A stretch of DNA of 64,000 nucleotides from Dokdonella koreensis DS-123 (GCF_001632775.1 NZ_CP015249.1:2646686-2710685), one strand, 5' to 3'. Numbered from the stretch's first letter, positions 1-9,133 are shown. The notes: generated by a model not told the origin, from the sequence alone. Made by a program: numbers and translations.

Positions 1-480
1 CGAGGCACCAGCACCTACGACGGCCTCGCGCTGGCGCAGGCCTGCGCGACCCACCTGGCGACCGTCAACCGCGCCTTCACGCTGTTCGCGACCCACTACT
101 TCGAGCTGACCCAGCTTCCGGCGCAGCACGAGGCGATCGCCAACGTCCACCTCGACGCGGTCGAGTACGGCGAGCAGCTGGTCTTCATGCACGCCGTCAA
201 GGAGGGGCCCGCCAACCGCAGCTTCGGCCTGCAGGTGGCGGCACTGGCCGGCCTGCCGAAGGCCGTCATCGCCGACGCGCGGCGCGTGCTGCTCGGCCTG
301 GAGGCGGGCGGCCACCCGGCGCCGGCCGCCATCCCGGCACAGGCGGCGGCGTCGCAGCTGGGCCTGTTCGCCCCGCCGCTGCCGTCGCCGATCGAGGAGA
401 CGCTGCGCGCGGTCGACGCCGACGAGCTGACGCCGCGTGCGGCACTCGACCTGGTCTACCGCCTGCGCAAGATGCTCTGA
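1..480 (+). CDS. mutS: DNA mismatch repair protein MutS, C-terminal part
   Basis: This is the last ~159 residues of MutS, the ATPase that recognises base mismatches and starts methyl-directed repair; the rest of the gene lies upstream of the window. The reading frame is open from base 1 and begins inside the ABC-ATPase core with GTSTYDG, which directly follows Walker B in MutS. It continues with the switch histidine motif FATHYFEL and the [17 protein letters not shown] segment. The C-terminus ends with the helical [17 protein letters not shown], typical of the MutS dimerisation tail. The next gene starts 1 bp after the stop. Identity is secure; only the N-terminus is missing. Confidence 0.96.
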   Translation, partial: RGTSTYDGLALAQACATHLATVNRAFTLFATHYFELTQLPAQHEAIANVHLDAVEYGEQLVFMHAVKEGPANRSFGLQVAALAGLPKAVIADARRVLLGLEAGGHPAPAAIPAQAAASQLGLFAPPLPSPIEETLRAVDADELTPRAALDLVYRLRKML

Positions 481-481
481 C

Positions 482-1756
482 ATGACCGCGCAGAGCGAGC
501 GCGTGGCCGCCGCCCTGGCGGCCAAGGACAGCCGGCGGCTCGACGGCGTGGACCTGCTGCGCGGGCTGTCGATCCTGCTGGTCGTCGTCCATCACCTGGC
601 GCTGCGCATTCCGCTGCGCGACGGCTGGCTCGAGACGGTCCTGCCGCGACGCTTCCTCGGCACGCTGATGTACAACGGCTACGAGGGCGTGTTCGTGTTC
701 TTCGTGATCTCCGGCTTCCTGATCGCCGGCAATGCGATCGCGCGCTGGGGCAGCCTCGCGCGCATCGATCCGGGAACGTTCTACGCCCTGCGCGCCGCGC
801 GCATCCTGCCTTCGCTGGTGCTGGTGGTGGCGGTCCTGAGCGTGCTGCACCTGGCGGGCGTGCCGTTCCACGTCATCGACCGCGAGGGGCAGTCGCTCGG
901 CCGCGCGATCCTCGCCGTGGCGGGCCTGCACCTGAACTGGTACGAAGGCCGCACCGGCTATCTTCCCGGCGGCTGGGACGTGCTGTGGTCGCTGTCGATC
1001 GAGGAGGCGTTCTACCTCGCTTTTCCGGTGGTCTGCCTGCTGCTGCGCCGGCAAGCGTTGCTGGTCGCGGTGCTGGCGGTGCTGGCACTGTCGCTACCCT
1101 GGACGCGTGCCGCACTGGTCGGCAACGAGATCTGGCAGGAAAAGGCCTACCTGCCGGGCATGGCGGCGATCGCGGCGGGCGTCCTCGCCGCGCTGGCCGC
1201 GGCCCGCTGGCCGCGGGTGCCGCGGGCGCTGATGATCGCGCTGGCCCTGCTCGGCAGCGTGGGACTGGCTGCCACGCTGCTGTTCGGCTACCTGCTCTGG
1301 CCGCTGCTGCGGGACGGCACCGTGCTGGTGCTGACGCTCTCGACCGCGAGCCTGGTGCTGGCGCTTTCCTGGGAGGCACGCACCGGCGGCGCGCGGCCCC
1401 CGCGCGGGCTCGGCTGGCTGCGGGCGATGGGCCGGCGCAGCTACGAGATCTACCTCACCCACATGTTCGTCGTGTTCGGCGTGGTCGCCGTATTCCAGGC
1501 GACCGGTGCCGGGACGTACTGGGGCTTCCTGTGGCACCTGCCGACCTTGCTGCTGGCCTGGGCGCTGGGCGAGCTACTGGCATGCGCCTGGTCCGATCCG
1601 CTCAACACGCTGCTGCGGGCGCGCTGGCGGGCACGCAACGCCACCGGGGTGCCGGGCCCGGCGGCCACCGGCGAAGCGGCAGCTGGAAGCGGACCGAGCA
1701 GTAATGGGATCATCGCCGCTTCGCCCGTTCCGGAACCCGCAGGCCCCCGCGCATGA
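482..1756 (+). CDS. Acyltransferase 3 (OafA/YrhL family) membrane protein
   Basis: The 424-residue integral membrane protein belongs to the acyltransferase-3 family, which moves acetyl or other acyl groups onto surface polysaccharides, peptidoglycan or lipids. It opens with the family hallmark LDGVDLLRGLSILLVVVHHL (the paired His are the proposed catalytic residues) and has FVFFVISGFLIAGNAIARW about 55 residues later, then about ten hydrophobic segments. The acidic WSLSIEEAFYL motif of the family is present. No SGNH domain is attached, unlike the next gene. I chose the ATG at 482, 1 bp after the mutS stop, because homology starts shortly after it. The substrate cannot be told from sequence. 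Confidence 0.9.
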   Translation: MTAQSERVAAALAAKDSRRLDGVDLLRGLSILLVVVHHLALRIPLRDGWLETVLPRRFLGTLMYNGYEGVFVFFVISGFLIAGNAIARWGSLARIDPGTFYALRAARILPSLVLVVAVLSVLHLAGVPFHVIDREGQSLGRAILAVAGLHLNWYEGRTGYLPGGWDVLWSLSIEEAFYLAFPVVCLLLRRQALLVAVLAVLALSLPWTRAALVGNEIWQEKAYLPGMAAIAAGVLAALAAARWPRVPRALMIALALLGSVGLAATLLFGYLLWPLLRDGTVLVLTLSTASLVLALSWEARTGGARPPRGLGWLRAMGRRSYEIYLTHMFVVFGVVAVFQATGAGTYWGFLWHLPTLLLAWALGELLACAWSDPLNTLLRARWRARNATGVPGPAATGEAAAGSGPSSNGIIAASPVPEPAGPRA

Positions 1757-1852
1757 CCCTACGCGATACCCACAGCCCGGCCATCGGGAAGAGGCCGCGC
1801 CGGCCGATCGGGCTCCCCGTCCGCGCCCCGTCTCCCGTGCAGGGCCTCTGAC

Positions 1853-3976
1853 GTGCGTGCCGACATCCTGGCTTCCGCACCGGCATCGTCTCACCGCTCG
1901 GAAATAGGCTCGGCCTACATTCCGCACATCGACGGCCTGCGTGCGGTCGCCGTGCTCAGCGTCATCGTCTACCACCTGCAGAAGACATGGCTGCCCGGCG
2001 GCTTCGCCGGCGTGGACGTCTTCTTCGTGATCTCCGGCTTCGTCGTCAGCGCGTCGGTCAGCCATTGGAGCGGCGGGTTCGGCGGGTTTCTCGCCTACTT
2101 CTATGCGCGGCGCCTGCAGCGGATCGCGCCGGCGCTGATCGCCTGCCTGCTCGTGACGGGCTTCCTCTGCGTCCTGTTCGTACCCACGGCCTGGCTCAGC
2201 ACCGCCGTCGAAACGACCGGCCTGCGCGCGTTCTTCGGCATCAGCAACCTGTTCCTCGCGAGCCACAACGAGAACTACTTCTCCACGATCTCCGAGTACA
2301 ACCCCTATACCCACACCTGGTCGCTCGGCGTCGAAGAACAGTTCTACCTGCTGTTTCCGCTGCTGTTCTTCGCCTGGACCCGCGCCGGGCGCTGGCGCGC
2401 GGCCTGCACCGGCGTGTTCGCACTGGCGGCGCTGGCCTCGGTCCTCCATGCGCGTCACCTGGCCACCGCCGACCCGGCCGCCGGGTTCTATCTGACCACC
2501 ACGCGCTTCTGGGAACTGGCCGCCGGCGTGCTGCTGTTCCAGTGCCTGCACCGGACGCCCTCGACGGCACCGGTGTCGACGCTCGTCCGGCACGCGACGA
2601 CGCTCGGCGCCTGGCTGTCGCTCGGCCTCCTGATCGCAGGCCTGGTGGTATCCAAACCGGCTACGTTTCCATTCCCGGGCGCGATGCTGCCGGTGGCGGC
2701 GACACTCGGCCTGCTCGGCTGCCTGCACGTCGCCGGCGGCAGCTCGCCGCTGCGCCGCCTGCTGGCGAGCGCACCGATGGTCTACATCGGCAAGCGTTCC
2801 TACTCGCTCTATCTGTGGCATTGGCCGATCTTCGTGCTGCTGCGCTGGACCTTGGGCCTGGAAACGCCCAACCAGCTGATGGCGGCGATCGTCGCGACCT
2901 TCGTGGCCGCCGAGGTCTCCTACCGGGTGATCGAACGCCCGTTCCGCTACGCCGCCTGGCTGCGCCGCTGGCCGCGGCCGGGCATCATCGCGGCCGGCCT
3001 GACGATGATCGTCTCGGCCTGGTGGCTGTCCGATCGCGTCACCAGCCTGCGGCCGCAGCTGTCGCTGAGCACGGTCAGCCGCCACGCGGAGGACTGGTAC
3101 ACCGGCTACACCTGGGCGGTCCCCGAGCTGCCCGGCTGCGTGCTCGACCTCAAGGACGACAACAACCGGCCGGCACCGGTGTGGATCCTCACGCGCCGCG
3201 ACTGCCCGGACCAGCCGGTGTCCGGCCGCACGGTCTTCGCGATCGGCGATTCGCACGCGATCTCCTACTCGGCGATGCTGAGCGAATACGTGCTGCGCAC
3301 CGGCTCCACCGTCCTGCTCTACCCCAACGTCGGCTGCACGTTCGCCAGCCTGCAGCCGCATCGGGAAGCCGGCGCCTGCCCGGCCCAGGGCAAGACCGCG
3401 GTCGAGGACATCCTCGCCCGCGCCAAGCCGGGCGACGTGCTGTTTCTGGCGGCGCTGCGCATCACCCGGCTGAGTACGCCGCTCGGACTCCAGAACGAGC
3501 AGGAAGCCTGGCAGACCATGCTCGGCGCCGACTACCTGCAGCGGCGGCGTGACGCCGAGCAGGACCTGGTGGCCCTGCTCGAGCCGGTCATCGCGCGCGG
3601 TGTCCAGGTCGTGCTCGAAGCCCCGAAACCGCTCCTGAGGGTGTCGCCGTTCCGCTGCGCCGATTTCTTCAATGCCGGCAACCCGGTCTGCCGTCCCGGC
3701 ATGGCCGAGCCGCGCGAGCGGCTCGAGCGCTATCGGCAGCCGGTGCTCGACAGCTATGCGCGCATCACCGCCCGCCTGCCGTCGGTGATCGTCTGGGATC
3801 CGTTCCCCCTGCTGTGCGAAGCGACGATGTGCCCGGCCCTGCGCGACGGCCGGCCGCTGTTCTTCGACGGCGACCACCCCAGCGCCTACGCCAATCACAT
3901 GCTCTACCCGTCGTTCGAGGAGAGGATTCGCCAGCCGCCGGCACCGGCCGAGCCGACGGAGGGCGAACGAGGATGA
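1853..3976 (+). CDS. Acyltransferase 3 with fused C-terminal SGNH domain
   Basis: The 707-residue protein has an acyltransferase-3 membrane domain (about residues 20-380) and a periplasmic SGNH-hydrolase-like domain (about 430-690), the architecture of O-antigen and peptidoglycan O-acetylases. The membrane part shows YIPHIDGLRAVAVLSVIVYH, VDVFFVISGFVVS and WSLGVEEQFYLLFPLL. The soluble part has block I as AIGDSHAISYS (nucleophile Ser) and the catalytic Asp/His as FFDGDHPSAYA. GTG at 1853 is the start that leaves a short N-tail before the family motif. The gene overlaps the downstream AAA+ gene by 4 bp (ATGA), so the two are translationally coupled. It is probably a cell-envelope glycan acylase; the acceptor is unknown. 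Confidence 0.92.
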   Translation: MRADILASAPASSHRSEIGSAYIPHIDGLRAVAVLSVIVYHLQKTWLPGGFAGVDVFFVISGFVVSASVSHWSGGFGGFLAYFYARRLQRIAPALIACLLVTGFLCVLFVPTAWLSTAVETTGLRAFFGISNLFLASHNENYFSTISEYNPYTHTWSLGVEEQFYLLFPLLFFAWTRAGRWRAACTGVFALAALASVLHARHLATADPAAGFYLTTTRFWELAAGVLLFQCLHRTPSTAPVSTLVRHATTLGAWLSLGLLIAGLVVSKPATFPFPGAMLPVAATLGLLGCLHVAGGSSPLRRLLASAPMVYIGKRSYSLYLWHWPIFVLLRWTLGLETPNQLMAAIVATFVAAEVSYRVIERPFRYAAWLRRWPRPGIIAAGLTMIVSAWWLSDRVTSLRPQLSLSTVSRHAEDWYTGYTWAVPELPGCVLDLKDDNNRPAPVWILTRRDCPDQPVSGRTVFAIGDSHAISYSAMLSEYVLRTGSTVLLYPNVGCTFASLQPHREAGACPAQGKTAVEDILARAKPGDVLFLAALRITRLSTPLGLQNEQEAWQTMLGADYLQRRRDAEQDLVALLEPVIARGVQVVLEAPKPLLRVSPFRCADFFNAGNPVCRPGMAEPRERLERYRQPVLDSYARITARLPSVIVWDPFPLLCEATMCPALRDGRPLFFDGDHPSAYANHMLYPSFEERIRQPPAPAEPTEGERG

Positions 3977-6900
3977 GCATCGCCGCGTTCGTCGCCGGCC
4001 TGGCACTGGGCCTGATGCTGATGCATCTGGCGCAGCTGCGAGGACGACGACGACCGGCAGCGGTTCCGGCGACCGCACCGCCGGCGCTCGAAACACCGGC
4101 GTCTCCGGTGCAGGTCACCGAGTCCTCGTCGCGGGACCGCCTGTTCGAGCTCAAGCGCCTGATCGATGCGCAGGACGAGCGCATCCAGCGTCCGCAGCAT
4201 CTGCATGCGCTGCCCGAGTTCCGCGAAGCGGCCGCGCTGATGGCCTCACCCGAACTGGCACGCAGCGAATGGCTCTCGCACCTGGGCAGCGAGGGCTACG
4301 TCCTGGGCTGTGCGGCCGCGGCCGCCCTGCCCCAACGCGAGGACGTCGATCCGGAGTGGTTGCTGGGCGCGATGCCGCAACTGGGCGGCTATGTCCTGCA
4401 TTTCGTGCTGGACTACCTGCAGACCCGTGCCGATGCGGCCAGCCTGCCGGCCCTGCTGCTGCACGCCCGCGACTACTGGTGGGACTACGCGCTGTTCCGG
4501 TCACGGTTCCGCGAATACCTGCAATGGGCGGCCCGCCACGCCCCGGGGCGCTTCGAGGACAACAGGCTCGACGAGATCGACGAGACCGCGCTTGCCACGA
4601 TCGAGGCGGTGCTGGAGAAGTTTCGCGAACCGGCGCTGGCCGACCCGCTCGCGCAGATCGCCGCCGCGCGCGTTCGTCATCGCGAAAAGCGCATCCTCGG
4701 TGGTTTCGGCCGCATCGCCGGCGCGGCCACGGCGCCGACCCTGCACGCGGCGCTGCGGACATTGCAGACGCAGACCTGCGAGAAGCTGCTGGCAGGGCGT
4801 TCGATCGTCGCCACCGGCGAACACGGCGTCGGCAAGACCGCAATGGTGGATGCGGTGGTCGCGCGATTGCGCGAGGCCGGCTGGCTGGTCTTCGAGGCCA
4901 GCGCCGCGGACATCCTGTCCGGCCAGAAGTACGTCGGCGAGCTGGAAGGCCGCGTCAAGGAAATGCTTTCGCTGCTGAATCGCCCCAAGGCCCTGTGGCG
5001 CACGCACGACCTGCTGGACCTGGTGCTCAAGGGGGCGACCACGCAGGACCCGCGCGGCATCCTCGATCTGGTGCTGCCCGCGCTCGAACGCGGGCAGTTG
5101 CTGATGATCGCCGAGGCGCCGCCCCGCGGGCTCACGCAGGCACTGCTGGCCAGACCCGCCTTGCGCCGGCATCTGGACATCGTCCCGGTGGCGGCGCCGG
5201 ATGCCGATGCGCTGCAGGCGCTGGCGATGACCTGGGCGCAGGAGAAGGCCGACCTGCTGGGCCAGCCGGTCGCGGACGCTGCCACGCTGGCCGAGGCGGC
5301 CCGGATGGTGGCGCAGTACTTTCCCGACACCCAGGAGCCCGGCCGCCTGCTGCGGGTGCTCGCCGACGCGCTGCAGCACAGCCTGGAGCGGACACCGCCC
5401 ACCCTGCCCCTGTCGCGGGAAACCCTGCTGGCGGCGATCGCCGGCCGCAGCGGCGTGCCGCTGGACATACTCGACGATGATCGCCCGCTGGACCTGGAAA
5501 GCGTACGCGCATTCTTCTCGGCCCGCGTGCTCGGCCAGGACGAAGCGGTCGAGCGGCTGGTCGACCGGATCGCGATGCTCAAGGCGGGCCTGATCGACCC
5601 GGGGCGCCCGATCGGTGTCTTCCTGTTCGCAGGGCCCACCGGCACCGGCAAGACCGAGCTGGCCAAGGCGCTCGGTGAGCTGCTGTTCGGCGGCGCCGAT
5701 CGCCTGCTGCGGCTGGACATGAGCGAGTACGCATCCGAGGATTCCGCGTGGCGTCTGATCGCGGAAGACGACGCCCGCGGCGGCGTCCGCTCCCTCACGG
5801 CCCGAATCCGCGAACAGCCCTTCTCGGTGGTCCTGCTCGACGAGTTCGAAAAGGCCCATCCCAAGATCTGGGACCTGTTCCTGCAGGTGTTCGACGACGG
5901 TCGCCTGACCGACCGCGGCGGCAATACCGTCGACTTTCGCCATGCCCTGATCATCCTGACGTCCAACGTCGGCTCGACGCTCTCGAGAGGAACCGGACCG
6001 GGCTTCGTGGCGCGCGCCGGCGAGTATTCCCGGGGCATGGTCGAGAAGGCGGTCTACGAGACCTTCCGCCGGGAGTTCCTCAACCGGCTCGACCACATCG
6101 TGCTCTTCAAGCCACTCGACCGGACGCTGATGCGCGGCATCCTGCACAAGGAGCTCGACCGCGCGCTGACCCGGCGCGGCCTGCGCAATCGCGATTGGGC
6201 GGTGGAATGGGAGCCGTCGGCGATCGAGTTCCTGCTCGATCGCGGCTTCACGCCCGACCTGGGCGCCCGCCCGCTCAGGCGCGCGATCGAGCAGTACCTG
6301 CTCGCGCCGCTGTCGCGCAGCATCGTCGAGCAGCGAACGCCCCAGGGCGACCAGTTCCTGTTCGTGAGCAGCAAGGGCGACCACCTCGATGTCCGGTTCA
6401 TCGACCCGGATGCGCCCGCCGCCGAGCCCGGACCGCAGGCCGATCCGGGCGAGACGCCGGATCTGCGCCGATTGGCCGCAAGAGCCGGCGAATTCGCCGA
6501 TGCGCCCCGGCATCTGCGCGAGCACCACGCGCGCATGCTGGCGCGGGCCGCTGGCGCGGCCTGGGTCGAGGCGCGCGAGGGCGACTACGCCCGCATGGCC
6601 GATGCCGGCTTCTGGAGTTCGCCCGAGCGCTTCGAGGTCCTCGACAGGATCGAGCGGCGCGACCGCGTGGAGAGCGCGCTGGCGAGCACCGGCCGGCTGG
6701 TGGAGCGGCTGGCGACGACGACCCGTGCGGAGCACGCGGAGCGGCTCGCGCAGGGATTGTTCCTGGCCGACATGGCGATGGACGATCTGGAAGAACAGCG
6801 GCCGCAGGACGCACTCGTGGAGATCTTCGCCGGCGACGGCGAGCGGATGCGCGATGCGGTCGCGATCCGCTCGTGGTGGCGCACGCTGCTGGCGATGTAC

Positions 6901-7263
6901 GTCAGCTGGGCCGAACGCCGGAACCTGCGGATCGAAGTGCTCGCGCAGGATGCCGACCGGCCGTACGCCTGGCTCGCGATCACGGGTTTCGGCGCGCTGC
7001 GCACGCTCGAAGCGGAGAGCGGACTGCACGTGCTCGAGTACGAGCAGGACGGCGAGACGACCTCGCGCCTGCCGCTCCACGTGGTCGTCCGGCCGGACCG
7101 CCCCGGACACCGCCGCCACGCACCGGCAGCGGTCGCCGACGGCCAGCGCGTCGTCAGGCGCTATCGCCAATCCCCGTCCGCGCTGGTCCGCGACTCGATC
7201 CGGGGCTGGCGCACCGGCCGGCTGGATCGTGTCCTGGCGGGTGATTTCGACCTGATCGACTGA
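3973..7263 (+). CDS. Membrane-anchored ClpA/ClpB-like AAA+ protein with release-factor-like C-terminal domain
   Basis: This 1096-residue protein has four visible parts. (1) An N-terminal hydrophobic anchor, AFVAGLALGLMLMHLA. (2) A helical region with no family I recognise (to ~240). (3) Two Clp-type AAA+ modules. D1 has Walker A GEHGVGKT (282-289) and pore-loop residues KYVGE, but ALWRTHDLL stands where a DE-type Walker B is expected. D2 has Walker A GPTGTGKT (554-561), intact Walker B VVLLDEFEKAH (D623/E624) and Arg finger FLNRLD, but lacks the usual GYVG pore loop. (4) A tail (about 845-1096) resembling RF2: FWSSPERFEVLDRI, MYVSWAERRNLRIEVL, ESGLHVL and RDSIRGWRTGRLDRVL, without SPF or GGQ. 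No IGF/L ClpP-docking loop is seen. The start is the ATG overlapping the acyltransferase stop. It is probably an inner-membrane remodelling ATPase that may contact ribosomes; that role is inferred. Confidence 0.85.
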   Translation: MSIAAFVAGLALGLMLMHLAQLRGRRRPAAVPATAPPALETPASPVQVTESSSRDRLFELKRLIDAQDERIQRPQHLHALPEFREAAALMASPELARSEWLSHLGSEGYVLGCAAAAALPQREDVDPEWLLGAMPQLGGYVLHFVLDYLQTRADAASLPALLLHARDYWWDYALFRSRFREYLQWAARHAPGRFEDNRLDEIDETALATIEAVLEKFREPALADPLAQIAAARVRHREKRILGGFGRIAGAATAPTLHAALRTLQTQTCEKLLAGRSIVATGEHGVGKTAMVDAVVARLREAGWLVFEASAADILSGQKYVGELEGRVKEMLSLLNRPKALWRTHDLLDLVLKGATTQDPRGILDLVLPALERGQLLMIAEAPPRGLTQALLARPALRRHLDIVPVAAPDADALQALAMTWAQEKADLLGQPVADAATLAEAARMVAQYFPDTQEPGRLLRVLADALQHSLERTPPTLPLSRETLLAAIAGRSGVPLDILDDDRPLDLESVRAFFSARVLGQDEAVERLVDRIAMLKAGLIDPGRPIGVFLFAGPTGTGKTELAKALGELLFGGADRLLRLDMSEYASEDSAWRLIAEDDARGGVRSLTARIREQPFSVVLLDEFEKAHPKIWDLFLQVFDDGRLTDRGGNTVDFRHALIILTSNVGSTLSRGTGPGFVARAGEYSRGMVEKAVYETFRREFLNRLDHIVLFKPLDRTLMRGILHKELDRALTRRGLRNRDWAVEWEPSAIEFLLDRGFTPDLGARPLRRAIEQYLLAPLSRSIVEQRTPQGDQFLFVSSKGDHLDVRFIDPDAPAAEPGPQADPGETPDLRRLAARAGEFADAPRHLREHHARMLARAAGAAWVEAREGDYARMADAGFWSSPERFEVLDRIERRDRVESALASTGRLVERLATTTRAEHAERLAQGLFLADMAMDDLEEQRPQDALVEIFAGDGERMRDAVAIRSWWRTLLAMYVSWAERRNLRIEVLAQDADRPYAWLAITGFGALRTLEAESGLHVLEYEQDGETTSRLPLHVVVRPDRPGHRRHAPAAVADGQRVVRRYRQSPSALVRDSIRGWRTGRLDRVLAGDFDLID

Positions 7264-7353
7264 GCGCCCGCGCGCTGCGCGGATGACCTCACCTGACCGC
7301 GGCGCCGGTGCGCAGGCGGCGCTGACCCGTGCGACCCTTGCGATCGACAGTGT

Positions 7354-7372
7354 CTATCGATCGATTCAATAG
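7354..7372. promoter_or_regulatory. Possible OxyR-type operator upstream of katA
   Basis: An inverted repeat CTAT-N11-ATAG (CTATCGATCGATTCAATAG) lies about 70 bp upstream of the catalase ATG, in an AT-richer island within otherwise very GC-rich DNA. LysR-type regulators such as OxyR bind T-N11-A dyads built of ATAG/CTAT elements, and catalase genes are classic OxyR targets. Only two of the four OxyR tetranucleotides are at usable spacing, so this is a candidate only. Confidence 0.33.
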
Positions 7373-7440
7373 AAACAACTTCACGCTATCGCGGCACCCT
7401 CGTACAGTTCGTCGCGTCCCCGCCCGCCCGAGAGCACGCC

Positions 7441-8904
7441 ATGACGAAAACGACACTGACCACCGCCGCCGGCCGCCCGGTGGCCGACAACCAGAACAGC
7501 GAAACCGCCGGCCGCCGCGGCCCGGTCGTCGTGCAGGACTTCTGGCTGATCGAGAAACTCGCCCATTTCGACCGCGAGCGCATCCCCGAGCGCGTGGTCC
7601 ACGCCAAGGGCTCGGCCGCCTACGGCACGCTGACGATCACCCACGACATCACGCGCTACACCAAGGCCGCGCTGTTCGCCGGCATCGGCAAGAAGACGCC
7701 GCTGTTCCTGCGCTTCTCGACCGTGGCCGGCGAGCGCGGCGCGGCGGACGCCGAGCGCGACGTGCGCGGCTTCGCGATCAAGTTCTACACCGAGGACGGC
7801 AACTGGGACCTGGTCGGCAACAACACACCGGTGTTCTTCATCCGCGATCCGCTCAAGTTCCCGGACTTCATCCACACGCAGAAGCGCGACCCGCGCACGA
7901 ACCTGCGCAACCCGACCGCCGCCTGGGACTTCTGGTCGCTGCACCCGGAGTCCCTGCACCAGGTGACGATCCTGATGAGCGACCGCGGCATCCCGGCCAA
8001 CCTGCGCCAGCAGCACGGCTTCGGCTCCCACACCTTCAGCTTCCTCAACGCCGCGGGCGAGCGCTTCTGGGTCAAGTTCCACTTCAAGTCGCTGCAGGGC
8101 ATCGCCAACCTGACCGATGCCGAGGCCGCGCAGGTCGTCGCGACCGACCGCGAGAGCTCGCAGCGCGATCTCTACGCGGCGATCGAGCGTGGCGACCATC
8201 CGCGCTGGCGCATGGCCGTGCAGGTCATGCCCGAGGCCGACGCGACGACCTACCGCTTCAACCCGTTCGACCTGACCAAGGTGTGGCCGCACGGCGACTA
8301 CCCGCTGATCGACGTCGGCATCCTCGAACTCGACCGCAATCCGGACAACTACTTCGCCGAGGTCGAGCAGAGCGCGTTCAATCCGGCCAACGTCGTGCCC
8401 GGCATCGGCTACTCGCCGGACCGCATGCTGCAGGGCCGCCTGTTCTCGTACGGCGACACCCATCGCTATCGCCTGGGGATCAACCACGACCAGTTGCCGG
8501 TGAACCGGCCGCACTGCCCGTACCACACGCCGCACCGCGACGGCTCGATGCGCGGCGACGACAACGGCGGCCTGCTGCCCGGCGGCGCGGCGGTGCCGAA
8601 CTACCAGCCCAATTCGTTCGGCGGCCCGGTCGACGCCCCGGCCGTCGCCGAGCCGCCGCTGGCCGAGGCGTTCGGCGGCACCGTGGCGCGCTACGACCAC
8701 CGCGAGGACGAGGACTACTACAGCCAGCCCGGCGCGCTGTTCCGGTTGTTCACCGCCGACGAGAAGGCGCGGCTGTTCGCGAACATCGCCGCCTCGATCG
8801 GCAGCGTGCCCGAGGCGATCCAGCGCCGGCAGATCGCCCACTTCACGAAGGCCGACCCGGCCTACGGTGCCGGCGTGGCGCAGGCGCTCGGCCTCGCGAT
8901 CTGA
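7441..8904 (+). CDS. katA: Monofunctional haem catalase
   Basis: The 487-residue small-subunit catalase converts hydrogen peroxide to water and oxygen. The catalytic His sits in [12 protein letters not shown], the distal Asn in [20 protein letters not shown], and the proximal haem-ligand Tyr in [14 protein letters not shown]. No C-terminal flavodoxin-like extension is present, so this is a clade-3 type enzyme of usual length. There is no signal peptide, so it is cytoplasmic. The ATG at 7441 follows a 177-bp gap carrying a CTAT-N11-ATAG dyad that may be an OxyR site. A structured repeat with a terminal hairpin follows the gene and probably separates it from the next operon. Confidence 0.96.
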   Translation: MTKTTLTTAAGRPVADNQNSETAGRRGPVVVQDFWLIEKLAHFDRERIPERVVHAKGSAAYGTLTITHDITRYTKAALFAGIGKKTPLFLRFSTVAGERGAADAERDVRGFAIKFYTEDGNWDLVGNNTPVFFIRDPLKFPDFIHTQKRDPRTNLRNPTAAWDFWSLHPESLHQVTILMSDRGIPANLRQQHGFGSHTFSFLNAAGERFWVKFHFKSLQGIANLTDAEAAQVVATDRESSQRDLYAAIERGDHPRWRMAVQVMPEADATTYRFNPFDLTKVWPHGDYPLIDVGILELDRNPDNYFAEVEQSAFNPANVVPGIGYSPDRMLQGRLFSYGDTHRYRLGINHDQLPVNRPHCPYHTPHRDGSMRGDDNGGLLPGGAAVPNYQPNSFGGPVDAPAVAEPPLAEAFGGTVARYDHREDEDYYSQPGALFRLFTADEKARLFANIAASIGSVPEAIQRRQIAHFTKADPAYGAGVAQALGLAI

Positions 8905-8956
8905 TCCGCTCGGACGCGCGGCGGTTCGGCTTGGCCGCATCCGCTGCCGGCCGGTC

Positions 8957-9103
8957 GTCGAGAAACGACCTGGCGCGATCCATGGACGGATCGCTCGCGG
9001 AGCGACGACGCAAGCCGTCGCTCCGCGCAGTGGGTGGCGCGACTCTGCCGCGGCCGTGCGGGTCGAAAAAGGACAGGAGCGCCCTTTTTCGACATCCTGC
9101 TAG
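8957..9103 (+). repeat. Structured intergenic repeat R2, copy 1
   Basis: This ~147-bp element is shared with 56441-56589 in the same orientation. Conserved blocks in order are TCGAGAAAC, GCGATCC, a stem with loop CGCAAG, TGCCGCGG, a terminal hairpin and a final CTAG. Here the central stem is GGAGCGACG (8999-9007) with CGTCGCTCC (9016-9024). The terminal hairpin is GTCGAAAAAGG (9062-9072) with CCTTTTTCGAC (9083-9093). The second copy keeps both stems with compensatory changes. Confidence 0.75.
9062..9093 (+). terminator. Hairpin after katA, possible terminator
   Basis: An 11-bp perfect stem encloses ten bases and ends in a run of five T within the right arm. It is the 3' part of repeat R2 and lies between katA and the DUF969 gene, where a terminator is expected. 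The T run is inside the stem, so termination efficiency is uncertain. Confidence 0.45.
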
Positions 9104-9133
9104 GATGCCGCGACCACCCGCCGGGAGCCCCGC

